Positions 13,101 to 24,225 of a DNA stretch of 64,000 bases are shown one piece after another. A program made the translations under genes and the position numbers. This DNA comes from Gymnogyps californianus. Its lineage: Eukaryota; Chordata; Aves; Accipitriformes; Cathartidae. Location of the stretch: NCBI RefSeq assembly GCF_018139145.2, contig NC_059480.1, positions 13,206,428 through 13,270,427 of the forward strand. The letters are read 5' to 3'. Below the pieces are notes generated by a model. That model saw only the letters and a list, made by a program, of their open reading frames with translations. It did no database searches and was not told the origin of the DNA. The first letter of the stretch is position 1, and each line of letters opens with the position of its first letter.

Positions 13101-13370
13101 AATATTTTTAATGTATGTGCTCTGTTTAGTTATGCCACACACTACCACGTAATTTCATGGTATTTCTATGTAGTCCATGACTATTAAATGAAAAGCTGAT
13201 AAAGAAAAAAACTGAGCTATTGGTAGTATAATAAAAGAGTGAATAATGACTGACTCAGTACATGAGTTGTATAATCTGAGGATTGAAATTTGTGTATGAT
13301 CACCTACCTCACGCAGTTTATGTGAGAGCTGCTGTTGGAAGAGGAGATGCGCAGAAAGCCGGGGCATAGA
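10181..13370. other. Unique non-coding DNA
   Basis: I see no recognisable gene or repeat. Open frames on either strand are below 80 codons and lack domains. Composition shifts slightly toward GC around 11.9-12.5 kb but without a CpG cluster. Confidence 0.5.
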
Positions 13371-13733
13371 CTAAAAGCAGCGGTGTATCAAGTGGTGAGT
13401 TTGGGGAGCAGAGGAGGCCCTGTGGTCTCCCTGGTGTTCATGCTGATACCTCCGTGTGTGTATCCTTCTCCAGGAGCACTTTAGGGTGTGTGTCCCAGGT
13501 TGAGTGGTTGCACACTGTGTGCTCCCCATCAGAGATTTGTGACCAGTGGTGCCTGTACCGCCATCCTCTGCCCTATGTTTGCCACCTGAGCTCCTGCTCA
13601 TCACGCAGTGGGTGGCCAAGTCCATGTGGCCGCTAGCGCTTGGACACTGTGCTGTGCTCAGCTGCTGATGAGTTTGCTTTGCTGTTAGGGATGATTGAGA
13701 TCCGTACTGTCTTTCATGTAGTGAAGAAACCAA
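13371..13733 (-). other. GC-richer patch with an unassigned 120-codon open frame
   Basis: A minus-strand frame of 120 codons from ATG (complement of 13731-13733) runs through a patch clearly richer in GC than its surroundings, with several CpG. The predicted peptide is rich in His, Ser, Thr and Gln, and has no signal peptide, membrane segment or domain I know. The plus strand is also open for 60 codons here, as expected when GC rises. It could be a remnant of an old insertion, a lncRNA exon or chance. I would not annotate it as a protein gene without transcript support. Confidence 0.12.
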
Positions 13734-15679
13734 CTAGACCATATTCTAGCAAGATTTGAGGTTTCTTCAGTACAGTGTACTCTCAGCTCTAGTGAGTAAA
13801 ACTCATTTTTATTCATGGTTTACTGAATTATGAAGCAAGAAGTATTTTTCTTTGTGTTTTATTTAGTAGTGGGTTGGGTTTTTTTTTCCATCCTTGGAGT
13901 CATTTGTAAGAATATCGACATGGAATGAGAGACATGTGAAAGACAGCATGTTCAAAATAATTGTGATCACTTAAAGAACTTAAATTATGATAATCAGCTG
14001 GCAGGCAAAATTTAATTTGGGAGATAACTGTACATAATTAAAAAACAGTACTAGTGGGGATTGACCTCTTCATATATTATTAATTGTGCAGGATTTAGCA
14101 AATTAGCAGGTAAAAATGTACTGCTACCCCTTTCCCTGTGAAATGAAATTCTGACCTACTTTTTTGTTTTTAAAAAAAAAAAGTATTTTCATTAAGTTCT
14201 AAAAAAGGCTAGTTATGGAAGTAAATGAAAAATAGCTTTGATGATCCAAAGAAGATTTATTTAAGATTTAGTAATTTCTTATAAATACTGAAATCTATAT
14301 TAATATCTATATATAATACAAAACTTGCAGCAATATTTCTGGCAAAAGTGATAGGATCTGTATGTGACGCTGCATTCAGAAATGTAAGGGGCATAGTTTA
14401 CTTGCAGGGGGAAAAAAAAGCAAGTTCATTAAGAAGGGCCATCTTGTCATAGATGACATTAATTAGCTCTGACACAGTTTCCAGAAGAGCAGTAAGAAAG
14501 AGTAGCTCACAAAATCAGAGCATGCACTGGACTTAATTATTTCCTTTCTGCTATTTGGTGTTGTCAGTTCCTCAAATTAGAGCAGACCCCTGGCCTGCGC
14601 TGAGTCCTGCCTCTTTCCTTTCAGCTACCAGCCACCAGTGCCTTCGTGTTCCCCCGGCTCATTTACCTGGGGGTTGCCTCTGGGTGTTAGACTCTTCCAA
14701 CATAGAGATTTGAAGGAAACAATTTCATTGATTGTCTTAACGCCTGATCTATGACAAGGGTGCGGGAAGTTTTTTTTAAGGGGGGGGGGACGATGACGAC
14801 GACACATGTCTCAAAGTAGGGCAAGGTAACCACAACCTTTGTTGTAATGGGCACTCTGAAGCTGGTTGGGGTGGGCTGAGTAGGGTGAGGACATCTGGCA
14901 CATATGTTGGGTCAGCGTGGCCCACACTGCTCCTATGTTTTTCCTGGGAATCTGCTGTTTGAAATAGCACTTCTTTTAACAAACTACTTATGCGTGTAGT
15001 AATAAGAAATTCCAAAATATATTTGAAAGTACAAATTTCTTACCCTTCCATTGCAATGTCTTTCTGCGCAATAATGAGCATTACTGTAAGCCTTGATATT
15101 CCTACATCCACGGGCTATTCAACTCCGAACTTGTATCACTGTCAGGGCAACATAGAAGTTGACTATAATAAGCATTGGTGTATTTACTGACTATCCCTGG
15201 AACTACTGCTGTGATACTGTGAGTCCTCTGCCACATGACTGCCTCCGAGCCATTCTTTTTTTATAATTTAGTTTTTATTTTTTATTGTTTATTTTACAAT
15301 TTGGCATTTTCCCTTCTCAGTTCTATCTCCAAATTCTCATAATTTCCCTTTCAGGAAGTGTTCTTCCTGTCCACTCACTTCCTTCAGTAAATGCACTGGT
15401 AAAGGCATTGTAGATTTAGTCCCAATATAATCTTCTATAAATGCACTACTTTTCTAAACATTAGTTTATTAGAAGGTGTGTGGGTTATAGGTCACAGTAT
15501 CCTTAATGTTTTGTTAATTAAATTTGAATTTTATAATAATAATTACAAAACTGTATTTTGACTAGCCACTAACAACAGGATACATCTGCACAAATCTTCA
15601 GACCTGTCAATGTCAGGTTCCTTTAATGTGAGCTCAGTCTTTTGGGAGTCGTTTCTAGACGAGAACAGTGGAATGGGAT
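13734..15679. other. Unique non-coding DNA with short homopolymer tracts
   Basis: A run of 10 G at 14780-14789 is followed by a small GAC-type stretch with four CpG. Nothing else is recognisable. Open frames are below 80 codons. Confidence 0.5.
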
Positions 15680-15765
15680 TCTGAGTATCTGAGCTCTGTT
15701 CCAGACTCTGCCACTGGCAAATAAGTTACCTTGGATAGACCATTTTAGGCATTATATAAATGCAG
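15680..15765 (+). repeat. MIR-type SINE relic
   Basis: The order of motifs matches the middle of MIR SINEs: a B-box-like 'GTTCCAGACTCTGCCAC' (about 15698-15714), then 'AAGTTACCTTGGATAGACC' (15723-15741), which matches the MIR core read as 'GTGACCTTGGGCAAGTCAC'. MIR is an old tRNA-derived SINE present in birds at low copy. The copy is heavily diverged and shows no target duplication. Confidence 0.4.
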
Positions 15766-16785
15766 AGTTTTTCAGCAGCATCAAGAAAAACTTAAAGAGC
15801 TTTTAAAAGGCTCAGTTGAGACTAAATGAGGTTGGAAGAACCAAGTGAAAAGATAAAGCAGCAAATGTAAAGGAACATGACAGCTGGTTTTTTTATGAAA
15901 GCAACAGGGGTTTATTTCTTTTTGATACAGTTCTTGAACAAGATGTTAGGGGAAGGAGAATTTCACATTAGCTTTACTTTATTACTGTTTTCTAAAAACC
16001 AAAAAGTTTGAACAGGGCACTAACATCAGATCGCATTTGGAATATGCTTCCTTGATAATTCTGTAAGTGAAGATGATAATCTATAACAAAGCAAAACAAA
16101 AAATCCTTGAAATTGGGTACATGAATTGAAGGTTTTGTCAGTTATTAAAGAAACAAAAGGCAAACATTGTGACTCAAGCTGGCATCTAAGCAAAGGACAA
16201 GACAGGTCATGAAATAAATCATCCGGACTTTGAAGTTCTAAGATTTCCATTTTCCCTCTAAACGTCTCGCATATCTTTGGAGACACGTACTCTGCTTCAG
16301 TCTTTGGGAAGTTAATGCAACTGAATGTTCATATCTGGCAGGGAAAAGGTGTGTCATTCATAAGCAGCCTCATGAAGATGACAAATCTTTGCATCTTAAG
16401 CTTCATTTGTCTCTGTCCTGCCTGTAAACTCTGATCATGAGATTGTTCCAGCCTGAATAGGAGTCTATGGGAGTTGATAACAACAAAGTGTATTAATATT
16501 TGGAAAATTGGAAATGCAAAGTATTTTGGAATTTTTTTCCAAATATATATAGTCAAGTTGTCATACACTGATTGTTCCACTGAAGAATGTTTGCTCTTAC
16601 TGTTGTTTTCTCTCTCTCGTTCCACCTGTGGTTTCTTAAAACTGCTTAAATCTCCCTCAGAACTATAGACATGTAAAAACCTGGCTGCAAACAGGTTCAG
16701 TAAGAACTAGGCTGTGCCTGGTAGTTTCCTTGTTATATGGGGTTCTTTATTTGTTGTTGTCTTGTGGTACAGGCTATGTCTTCCT
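15766..16785. other. Unique non-coding DNA
   Basis: I see nothing recognisable. The minus-strand frames at 16026-16286 and 16329-16625 are under 100 codons and lack domains. Confidence 0.5.
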
Positions 16786-16789
16786 TGCC

Positions 16790-16925
16790 TTACAATAACA
16801 AGAGCAGCTGATTAATGGTTAATAATTAAATCTCAGGTATAATCCCTTGGGAATTAGGTCTAATTTTACTGAAATTTTCCTTGGAAGTTTGTAGTGATTT
16901 GGTACCTCCCAATGGTCTGGACTAA
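16790..16925. promoter_or_regulatory. Candidate enhancer with HNF1-like and OTX-like sites
   Basis: GTTAATAATTAAA at 16818-16830 matches the palindromic HNF1 consensus GTTAATNATTAAC at 12 of 13 positions. TAATCC at 16840-16845 is the core of OTX/PITX (bicoid-type) homeodomain sites, and an E-box CAGCTG lies at 16805-16810. The close grouping suggests a tissue-specific enhancer, but this is inference from motifs. Confidence 0.25.
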
Positions 16926-17159
16926 AATGTTTTTCTAAAATTGCTTCTCTAAGTTATATTAGCAAAAGAAAAAAAAAGCTATTTAAAAGATGTTTGGTTC
17001 ATACCTATGTGCTTGTAATTATGAAAGAAATATTTATCGTATCCACGGAAGAACAATTACCAAGTTATCTAGGTGATGTTTTAAAAAAATGCATCCTTAC
17101 AAGATGAAGAAATACTTGTATTAGTCTAATGGTATTTAAAATTAGCCAATACATTAGAG

Positions 17160-17365
17160 ACTTTAGGTAGGTAGGTGCAATTTAATGTCAGACTTTTGAC
17201 TGGAGCATTTAAATTTAAATGTAATCCATGAAGCGATAAATACATCACTAATTAGCATTAATGTAACATGATTACAAAATAAACATTTGATTAGTGCATT
17301 TAAATTTCAGTGTAATAAACTGCTGAACTAATTAGTAAATAAAGCGCTGTTAATGCCAACCTTTA
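17160..17365. promoter_or_regulatory. Candidate enhancer with duplicated homeodomain block
   Basis: Two similar units of about 62 bp lie in direct orientation at 17202-17263 and 17293-17355. Each carries, in the same order, GCATTTAAAT (17205-17214 and 17296-17305), a 'TGTAAT' segment, the palindromic homeodomain site CTAATTAG (17248-17255 and 17328-17335), and a terminal 'TTAATG'. An AAGCG motif occurs in both but in a different position. The shared order points to an ancient internal duplication or shared binding-site grammar. The AT-rich, repeat-free texture is typical of conserved developmental enhancers. The target gene is unknown. Confidence 0.35.
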
Positions 17366-17524
17366 GATGAGACATTTATGTGTTGTATATAGGGAAGATG
17401 TTTATAGTTAAAGCACCAAACAAACCCCTATCCTTACCAGTGGATATGGAAGTTATATAGCTTGGTAAATAAACAAAACCTTTGCAAACAACTTTCCAGC
17501 CCTCACTTGCATTTTCTTTTGATA

Positions 17525-17715
17525 CAAGTTTAGTAACAGATTCAGAAGACCCATGGCATCATGAATGTTGCAGACAAATGTTGAAGCCGAGAGCATGGGC
17601 GACTGCCCCAGATCCCTGCCTGTCACCTGAGTGATCAGAGATAGAGATAAACTAAAATTCCTGCTTGATTAATGAGCTAATCATCTGAGTCTGCTGTTCA
17701 GTGTGGTTTTGGGGA
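17525..17715. promoter_or_regulatory. Candidate conserved non-coding element
   Basis: This repeat-free block shortly after the duplicated homeodomain units contains GTCACCTGAGTGATCAG, joining an E-box (CACCTG) to a palindromic TGATCA. It then has TTGATTAATGAGCTAATCA, which is imperfectly palindromic with two homeodomain cores. It may belong to the same regulatory cluster as the 17.2-kb block. This is motif-based inference only. Confidence 0.25.
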
Positions 17716-18049
17716 AACTTTTTGCTATGAATAAAAAGACTTGGTGAAAAGTACTAGCTTGATATCGACATTAATGTCCATGATGGTGATTCTTCCAGTT
17801 GTCTGATAAGTCTTTGAGAGGCTTAACAATATGAAGCCTGGAAGAGCAACAGTGAGCTGCTGGCTTACAAAAATGATGTTGAAACGTGGACTTGGAGTCT
17901 CAAAAGGCACTGGTTATTCTTGGAAAACCAAGGTGGTTGTAGCACTGTTTTAAGTTTTGCCTAGATTCGTCGCAGCCAATGAGTTTCATTTTTTATTTTC
18001 CATATCAGATACGGCCTTTTGTTGTTAGATTTGCAATTTCATATGGAAG

Positions 18050-18092
18050 CTGTCTGAGGTTACACAGCAGGACAGTCCCAGCTCTGTAAGAA
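18050..18092 (-). repeat. Possible MIR fragment
   Basis: The string around 'GAGGTTACACAGCAGGACAG' resembles the reverse strand of the MIR core ('AAGGTCACACAGCAAGTCAG') and is followed by 'CCCAGCTCTG'. It is very short, so a chance match is possible. Confidence 0.3.
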
Positions 18093-18099
18093 ATATTCA

Positions 18100-18835
18100 A
18101 ATACTGATTGTCCAATGAAAAGAAAATGAAAAATTCATGCCAGAGAAAGAGTGAGTACTAGTGCAAACATTTAAAAATACTTTCTCTGAGTACTGAGTGA
18201 AAAATAGAGACGATGTTACTGGACCCAGTGTCTTCCACTTAATACACAAGTCACCAAAGGAAACATATAAAATGTCTATAGTAAACTTTTAATTTTAACC
18301 TAGTTTTTCTCCAAGAGTCAGGCTTTAGGTCATAGGTTCAGAGAATGGTAACGTTTTCTTTGTATTTGAGGGTTCTCTTAAGACAATACCGAGACATTTT
18401 CTTTGAAGATTCTGAACTAATCTTGCCTTGCAATTGCTGCTATTGCAGATAGGAGTAGTTGCTTTAAAAATAATCACAATTACACTTCTGTACAGAACAC
18501 AGTATTTTCTAAGCCTTTGAACCCACTTTATTCTAAAGCATAAGCTCCACAGAGCAACCCCCAGGACTGAGCAGACAAAGCCATTTTGCACTTCTTCAGC
18601 CCTACACTGACTGCCTGCTCAAAACATTTCAGGAACAGCCCATATATCTTTCAATACACAAAAAGCTTTCTTGGAGAGCTCTCTTACTCGTTGTAAAGCT
18701 TTCTTTATTTCTTTTGGCATAAAAGGCATTCAGAAACTGTAAAAGAAATCTTTGCTGTAGTCATTATTTTCTCACTAGCTCCTAGCACAGAATGCATTTC
18801 AATTCCTTGTTATAAGGCAAACTTGTTTGAGCCTT
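18100..18835. other. Unique non-coding DNA
   Basis: I see nothing recognisable. An 88-codon minus-strand frame (18325-18591) has no domain. Confidence 0.5.
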
Positions 18836-18837
18836 TT

Positions 18838-19110
18838 ATTTTTGCAATAAGATTTTAATCAGTTAACTATAGCAGCTAATTTAATAGAAGGAGAGAGCAA
18901 TTCTTCCAAACAGCTTATCTGGGTTCCCAGTGTCATTTGCAGTATAAAGTGTAGCTATAAATAAATTAAAGCCCTTTTCAATGGAAAGTCAGTCCCAAGG
19001 GACATCATCTTTGTTGCTATGAAGTATGATCTATTCTATAGTGACTTAAAAGCTGTAGCAGGGAATATATAATTAGCTGGTATCAAGGATATTTACAGCA
19101 GGACTGTTTT
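18838..19110. promoter_or_regulatory. Candidate conserved non-coding element
   Basis: This repeat-free stretch has several factor-binding cores: a GATA site on the minus strand (CTTATCT at 18914-18920), homeodomain cores (CAGCTAATTTAATAG near 18870; ATAATTAGCTGG near 19069) and GTTAACT near 18862. It contains no microsatellite and no long open frame. Called on motif density only. Confidence 0.25.
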
Positions 19111-22100
19111 TCAGTCTAGGAACTTCTGGGATAGCTGCACTTATTTACATTACACAAGAGTATAACTTGTGGATGTAAGGTTTTACGTGTTAGTTATAAT
19201 AGGCTTTATAATAGCTGCAAAGATTCCCATGTGTTTTGAAAATGAAGGCTCTCATTTGAAGAAAAACATTAATCTTTGAGTGATGGATAGTAATTTTCAC
19301 TTTTCATGTATTTGGAACTGACGGTACTTCAAATGTACATTAAGTGGAGCTTACAGCCTATGGCTAATGTAATCCACGGTGTCCAGCTGTTCACTCCTAC
19401 TCTGTGAAATATTCTTCTGTAGGTGCAATTTTCCCACTCGTTCTTTAGACCAGTGCTAAGCATCCTGTGAGTGAATCGCACTGTACTACTGCCTTCTTCC
19501 TTCTCCACTCTTATTTTCAGTAAAATCATTGAAATATTTCCCTTCCCTCATCTGAAATTCCCCCATGATTTGGAAACATCAATAACTATTAATTCACTGG
19601 CACAGTTAAGTAAATTGACTTAGTGGAAACAATATACCTGTTCCAGTAACATCTTACTGTTACTTGTTTCCTAGCTACTCCTTGGTTTTTGAGTTGGATT
19701 TCTTTCATGATGGTCAGATTTTGGATGGGGACGTAGCCTTCTGTGGTTTGGAGAACAGTTCCCCATGTGCATAGTGGGAGCCTCATGCTTCTGAGATTTC
19801 AAGGCCATAGTGGAGCCACAAATATATTATCACAATCCTGTCTGCTGCCTGATCAGAATGGATATGCCACAGAGCCTTTACATATAAAGGATTTGTGATT
19901 GGGACTGGACTGTCATTAGGGTACTGCTGTCATGTTACAGGTACAGTGGGCATGCCAAGGCAGCGCTCTCTGTTTATTTTTTCCCCCACTTTTTATGGGA
20001 GTTGCAATGATTTTCCTAGACTTAGTTTTTTTTATCAAGAAAGGAAACAAATTGCTGATATAAAATCACTCTCTACCTTCTGTTGTTCTACAAACAGCAA
20101 TAATGAAGCACTGATGGGCATGTATTGAGGGGTGGAGGTGGGGAAATACACAGAGTTATCTCTCCAGGAAAAATCTTGGGGTTTGCATGTTATTGCATCT
20201 GAAAAGATGAAAAATTTAATTTAACAATTATTCTGATGTGCTCAAGATTCCTTGGCAGGTAAAGCTCTATTTCTTGTGGACTGGGTAGAAGCAAAATCTA
20301 AAAGATGTGCCTGTTGAGAATTTTATTTGCCTTTCCTAACTCAGTTTTTATGTTGGAGTCATAAAATCAACACTAACTATTGCTATTGAATACCACTCTC
20401 CTTTACCCTTCTCATGGAGATAAATTCTGAACTTTTCTTTAAATTTCCAGTATGGTAAACTATTTTGAGCTTGCAATTTGTGCTATAAAAACAAAGATAG
20501 TGTAGAGAGGAAATATTTCAAAACTAAAATGGGATACTTGCAATGGGTACAAACATAATAGCTGTTGCACCCATTGGTTAAAAAAAAAAAAAGAAGTAAA
20601 AATCAGGCCCCTTGTATCTGATCGTTAGAACTGGTATTGAGTGACTCATTGTAGAGATGACATCTGAAATACTGGTATTTGCTTGTGATCAAAGACTGAT
20701 TTAGTCACCTTTTCTGCAGTCATAGAGGGTTTTAGCATTATGACAATAACAGAAGCTGGATCATGTGTGGATTAATAACAAGAAAAACTGCTTATTTCAA
20801 AGTTCTTAAAAGAAACAGAAAAACATTTGATCTTCTAGTGCAGACACCAATTGTAATTTACATTTTTCATTGCATGGCAGTATTCATAACTTTTAATGTT
20901 TTTAAGGAAAATATTTTTCATACAAAAGCATATTCTGATTCCCATTGGTAAGGTTTGCAGTGGCTGAAAACACAACTCTTGAGAGGAACCGTTTCAACTG
21001 AATTTTCATTTTAAAATATGAATGTTCTGATGTGCAAAAATCTATTAAAGTATAGTGTAAGGAAAGCAGGGGATCAAAAAAAAAAAGATGTAGATTCAAT
21101 GTATATAGCGAAGTTGACTGATTTATGTTCACAGTTTGGGATTTCTCATTCCAACTTAGCAAAAAGCATGCATGTGCTTGTTACTGAATATGTTCAGTAT
21201 TGAAGTATCCTTTCTTTGGGCACACTTACAACATACATTTTTGAAACAACATTATAAGTCCAGGAAAATGTATTTACATACTACCTTAAATACAAAATTA
21301 TGCCCATGATTAATTCTAAGGCTATATTTTACAGAAGGGATACATATGCTTTGCGCATTCAGTACCATGCAGTTTTATTAAAAAATGAAGTAACAAACCC
21401 CACAACTAATACAACAAGCCTATCTTAGAAATCAAATATAGTATTTTATTAATAACTTTCCATTTATGTTTTTGAAGTGGAAAACAAAGAAAAGTTATTG
21501 ATGATTTAAGCAAGGGGAATAATGTAAAATACTATAGCTCATCACAGAAGTCTGTGTTGTGAATGAAATTAAGCAAGGTAATTAAATCTCATGCATAAAT
21601 TAAGAATATTCTATAAAATTATTTTATAAGCAAGGAATTTTCATTGGTATCACAGTATCAGTTTTTTGAGTTGCCTTGGCTTAAAATATGTTGGTAAATT
21701 TATGTGTGAGAATATATACGCAAATTTCTGATAGGAACCATCTTTTATCAACAAAAGGTAGAAGAGAACTAATGACAGAGTCTTAATATTTTACGTATGT
21801 AATACTGAAAGTTTACCATGTTCAAGCATCACTGTGACTTAAAATGTTACTAGTAAAAGGCAGATTTTAATCTAATTTGAAATGGTTCTTTGCTTGATTC
21901 CTTCATTGGTAAGAAAGTAGCTCTATCTCGCTGAAGCGAATTAAAAAAGATCTTGATTTCAGCGAGGCGGGGTCTCCTCCCTTTGCGCTTGCGGTGTGTA
22001 ACTACCAGACTCTTTTCACCCAGTACAACTTCTGCAAGTAGAAGTTCTACATTTTTAAAACTCAAGCAGTGATAATGTATTAAATAAGCTGCTTGTGACA

Positions 22101-23268
22101 AAAAAATGCATTGGATGACTGATGTTCAAGGGTGCATACTTGGATCTCATCCTGTGACCTATCACTTTTATATTCATCTAATTTATCTATTGCTAAACTG
22201 ACCATGTCAACTAATTTTGCAGATATTTAATTTATGTATACCTTATATACCCCTGCTATATTAGGACAGAGGTGTTTCATTAACATTTCCTGCTTGATGC
22301 AGCCAGTCTAGACAACTCGAGCGGGTTCCCACAGGGTGAAATCTTACATTTTAAAACATTACAATTGTTAATTTGCTTACTGAGTCCTGCGTTGATGTCT
22401 TAGGTTGTTTTTCCTTTACCAGCTTTTGAATACTGTTGCTTAACGTTCAAGTACAGTGGATGCTGGCAAATTAAGTTGAAGACAAACATCGGCACTTGTT
22501 TGGGCCCTCCATGAGGGAGCATTACTTTGCCTTGTATATCTGCTGTGCTGCTTGGTGAAAGTAATTTTGATTCTGCGTGGTAGATGATGATTCTTACTGG
22601 TATTTTTATGTTCTTCTGAACATTATCTCTGGTTAATGAAGTAAGAATCACTGGATAAATTTAGAGAAAGCATTTCCATTATCTGTAGTTTGGTCATTAA
22701 AGCTTATCCGTGTTTTTCTGAGCCTTTACAAAATGAATGTCTCCCTTCAACATGCAATACTGAAATATTGTAATAGTTCTGGATCCTCCAGGCATCAAAT
22801 CCTACTTAGAGATCATTTTGTTCAGTTATGCTCAAGACACAGCTGAATGTTTGTCTAAAAATCTCCAGTTATTACATTTTAAGCAAATTATAACCTTATC
22901 CAAATCTGTGAATTCAGTAGGACTAAATGAAATACTTTTTCTTTGTCTGTTCTTTCTTTAACATTATAGAAGAGAGCAAGTGGTACATTTTAAAAAAAAA
23001 AAAAAATGGTGGTGATGGTGGTGCAAAATACCTACCAAGAACCCGGTCTGAGTCACTCTAATGACATTTCTCTGAGCTGTTCTTCATTCAGCAGTAGAAA
23101 GAAGGGATCAGTGTCATATGGACATTTTCTATGGTATGATGAAATGCAGTGCACTTAGATAGAAACTTTAACGTCAATTTTTCTGAAATACAATGATGAA
23201 AAAGTAGGATATAACAAGAGGTGCTTCACATAACTTGCCGATATACATTTCATGTGGAAAGTGGAATC
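19111..23268. other. Unique AT-rich non-coding DNA
   Basis: I see no gene. Short A runs occur at 20580-20592 and 21076-21086, and a poly-A plus GGTGGTGAT-type simple repeat occurs at 22990-23023. All open frames are below 90 codons without recognisable domains. Confidence 0.5.
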
Positions 23269-23537
23269 AAGTCTGTCCTGGTTTCAGCTGGGACAGAGTT
23301 AACTCTCTTCTTAGTAGCTGGTACAGGGCTGTGTTTTGGATTTAGTGTGAGAATGATGTTGATAACACTCTCATGTTTTAGTTGTTGCTAAGTAGCGCTT
23401 ATCTTAAGCCAAGGACTTTTCAGTTTCCCATGCTCTGCCAGCAAGCAGGTGTGCAAGAAGCTGGGAGGGAGCAGAGCCGGGGCAGCTGACCCAAAATAGC
23501 CAAAGGGGTACTCCGTACCATAGAACAACATGCCCAG

Positions 23538-23545
23538 TATATAAA
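23538..23545 (+). promoter_or_regulatory. TATA box of solo LTR A
   Basis: TATATAAA sits in the U3 part of the LTR, followed by ACTGGGG. It is an intact core promoter motif that could start transcription rightward into the flanking DNA. Confidence 0.6.
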
Positions 23546-23752
23546 CTGGGGGGAGTTGGTTGGGAGGGGCAGATCGCTGCTCGGGCATGGGTCAGCGGGT
23601 GGTGGGCAATTGCATTGTGCATCACTGGGTTTTTTCCTTGAGTTTTATTTCTTTTTTTTCTTTTTTCCTTTTTTTGTTATATTCCTTTTCATTATGATTA
23701 TTATTATTATATTTCATTATTATTATTGTTAGTATTATATTTTACTTTAGTT

Positions 23753-23758
23753 ATTAAA
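23753..23758 (+). terminator. Polyadenylation signal of solo LTR A
   Basis: ATTAAA, the common variant of AATAAA, lies downstream of the TATA box, just after the (TTA)n stretch and before the C/T-rich U5-like end. Confidence 0.5.
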
Positions 23759-23890
23759 CTGTTCTTATCTCAAACCACGAGTTTTACCTCCTTTCCCAAT
23801 TCTTCTCCCCATCCCACTGGAAGCAGGGGGGAGTGAGGGAGTGGCTGCGTGGTGCTTAGTTGCTGACTGGGGTTAAATCACAACAGAGTC

Positions 23891-24140
23891 CAAGAAATGA
23901 AATAGAATAAAAGAAAAAAGCTGGAATTTTAAAACTGCTTTTAAGATGTTCTTGCAGATCATGAAAAGGGCAGCAGTGGATTTAATCAGTCATGGGTTAA
24001 CTGGCACCAATTCAAGAGCAGCTGGTGAAGGCAGAAAACAGTAACACTTCAATAAAAGCTAAGCTTGCTATTGAGTGTCCATATCATATTGCCAGAGATG
24101 AGATAATGATCCAGAATACGGTACTTTCCATTTAAAGAAG
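23891..24140. other. Unique non-coding DNA
   Basis: I see nothing recognisable between the LTR and the MIR relic. Confidence 0.5.
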
Positions 24141-24141
24141 C

Positions 24142-24225
24142 CAAAGTGCTTTATAAACTTCAGTGAATTGGCTATCAGTGCCATTGTGGAGTGAACAACC
24201 ACTCTCTCATTTTACTGCAGAAGTT
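24142..24225 (-). repeat. MIR-type SINE relic, reverse orientation
   Basis: 'AAAGTGCTTTATAAACTT' (about 24143-24160) matches the reverse strand of MIR ('AAGCGCTTTACATGTATTAA'). About 60 bp downstream, 'CATTTTACTGCAGAAG' matches the MIR segment 'CCATTTTACAGATGAGG'. Order and spacing agree with the MIR consensus as I remember it. The copy is strongly diverged. Confidence 0.45.

Larger units (their letters stand above)
23269..23890 (+). mobile_element. Solo LTR A of an avian endogenous retrovirus (with target duplication)
   Basis: The LTR proper runs 23274-23885 (612 bp), begins TGTCCTGG and ends CACAACA, with the retroviral 5'-TG...CA-3' ends. It is flanked by AAGTC (23269-23273) and GAGTC (23886-23890), a 5-bp target duplication with one mismatch. 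Inside are a TATA box TATATAAA (23538-23545), a (TTA)n-rich stretch (about 23696-23756) and a polyadenylation signal ATTAAA (23753-23758), in the order expected for U3-R-U5. No gag, pol or env sequence adjoins either end, so it is a solo LTR left by recombination. The 5-bp duplication fits class III (ERVL-like) more than ERVK (6) or ERV1 (4). Open minus-strand frames across it are by-products of composition. Confidence 0.88.

Noticed and set aside
23388..23625. Two minus-strand frames rich in Pro, Leu and His
   Set aside because: They lie inside solo LTR A on the strand opposite to its promoter and reflect LTR base composition.
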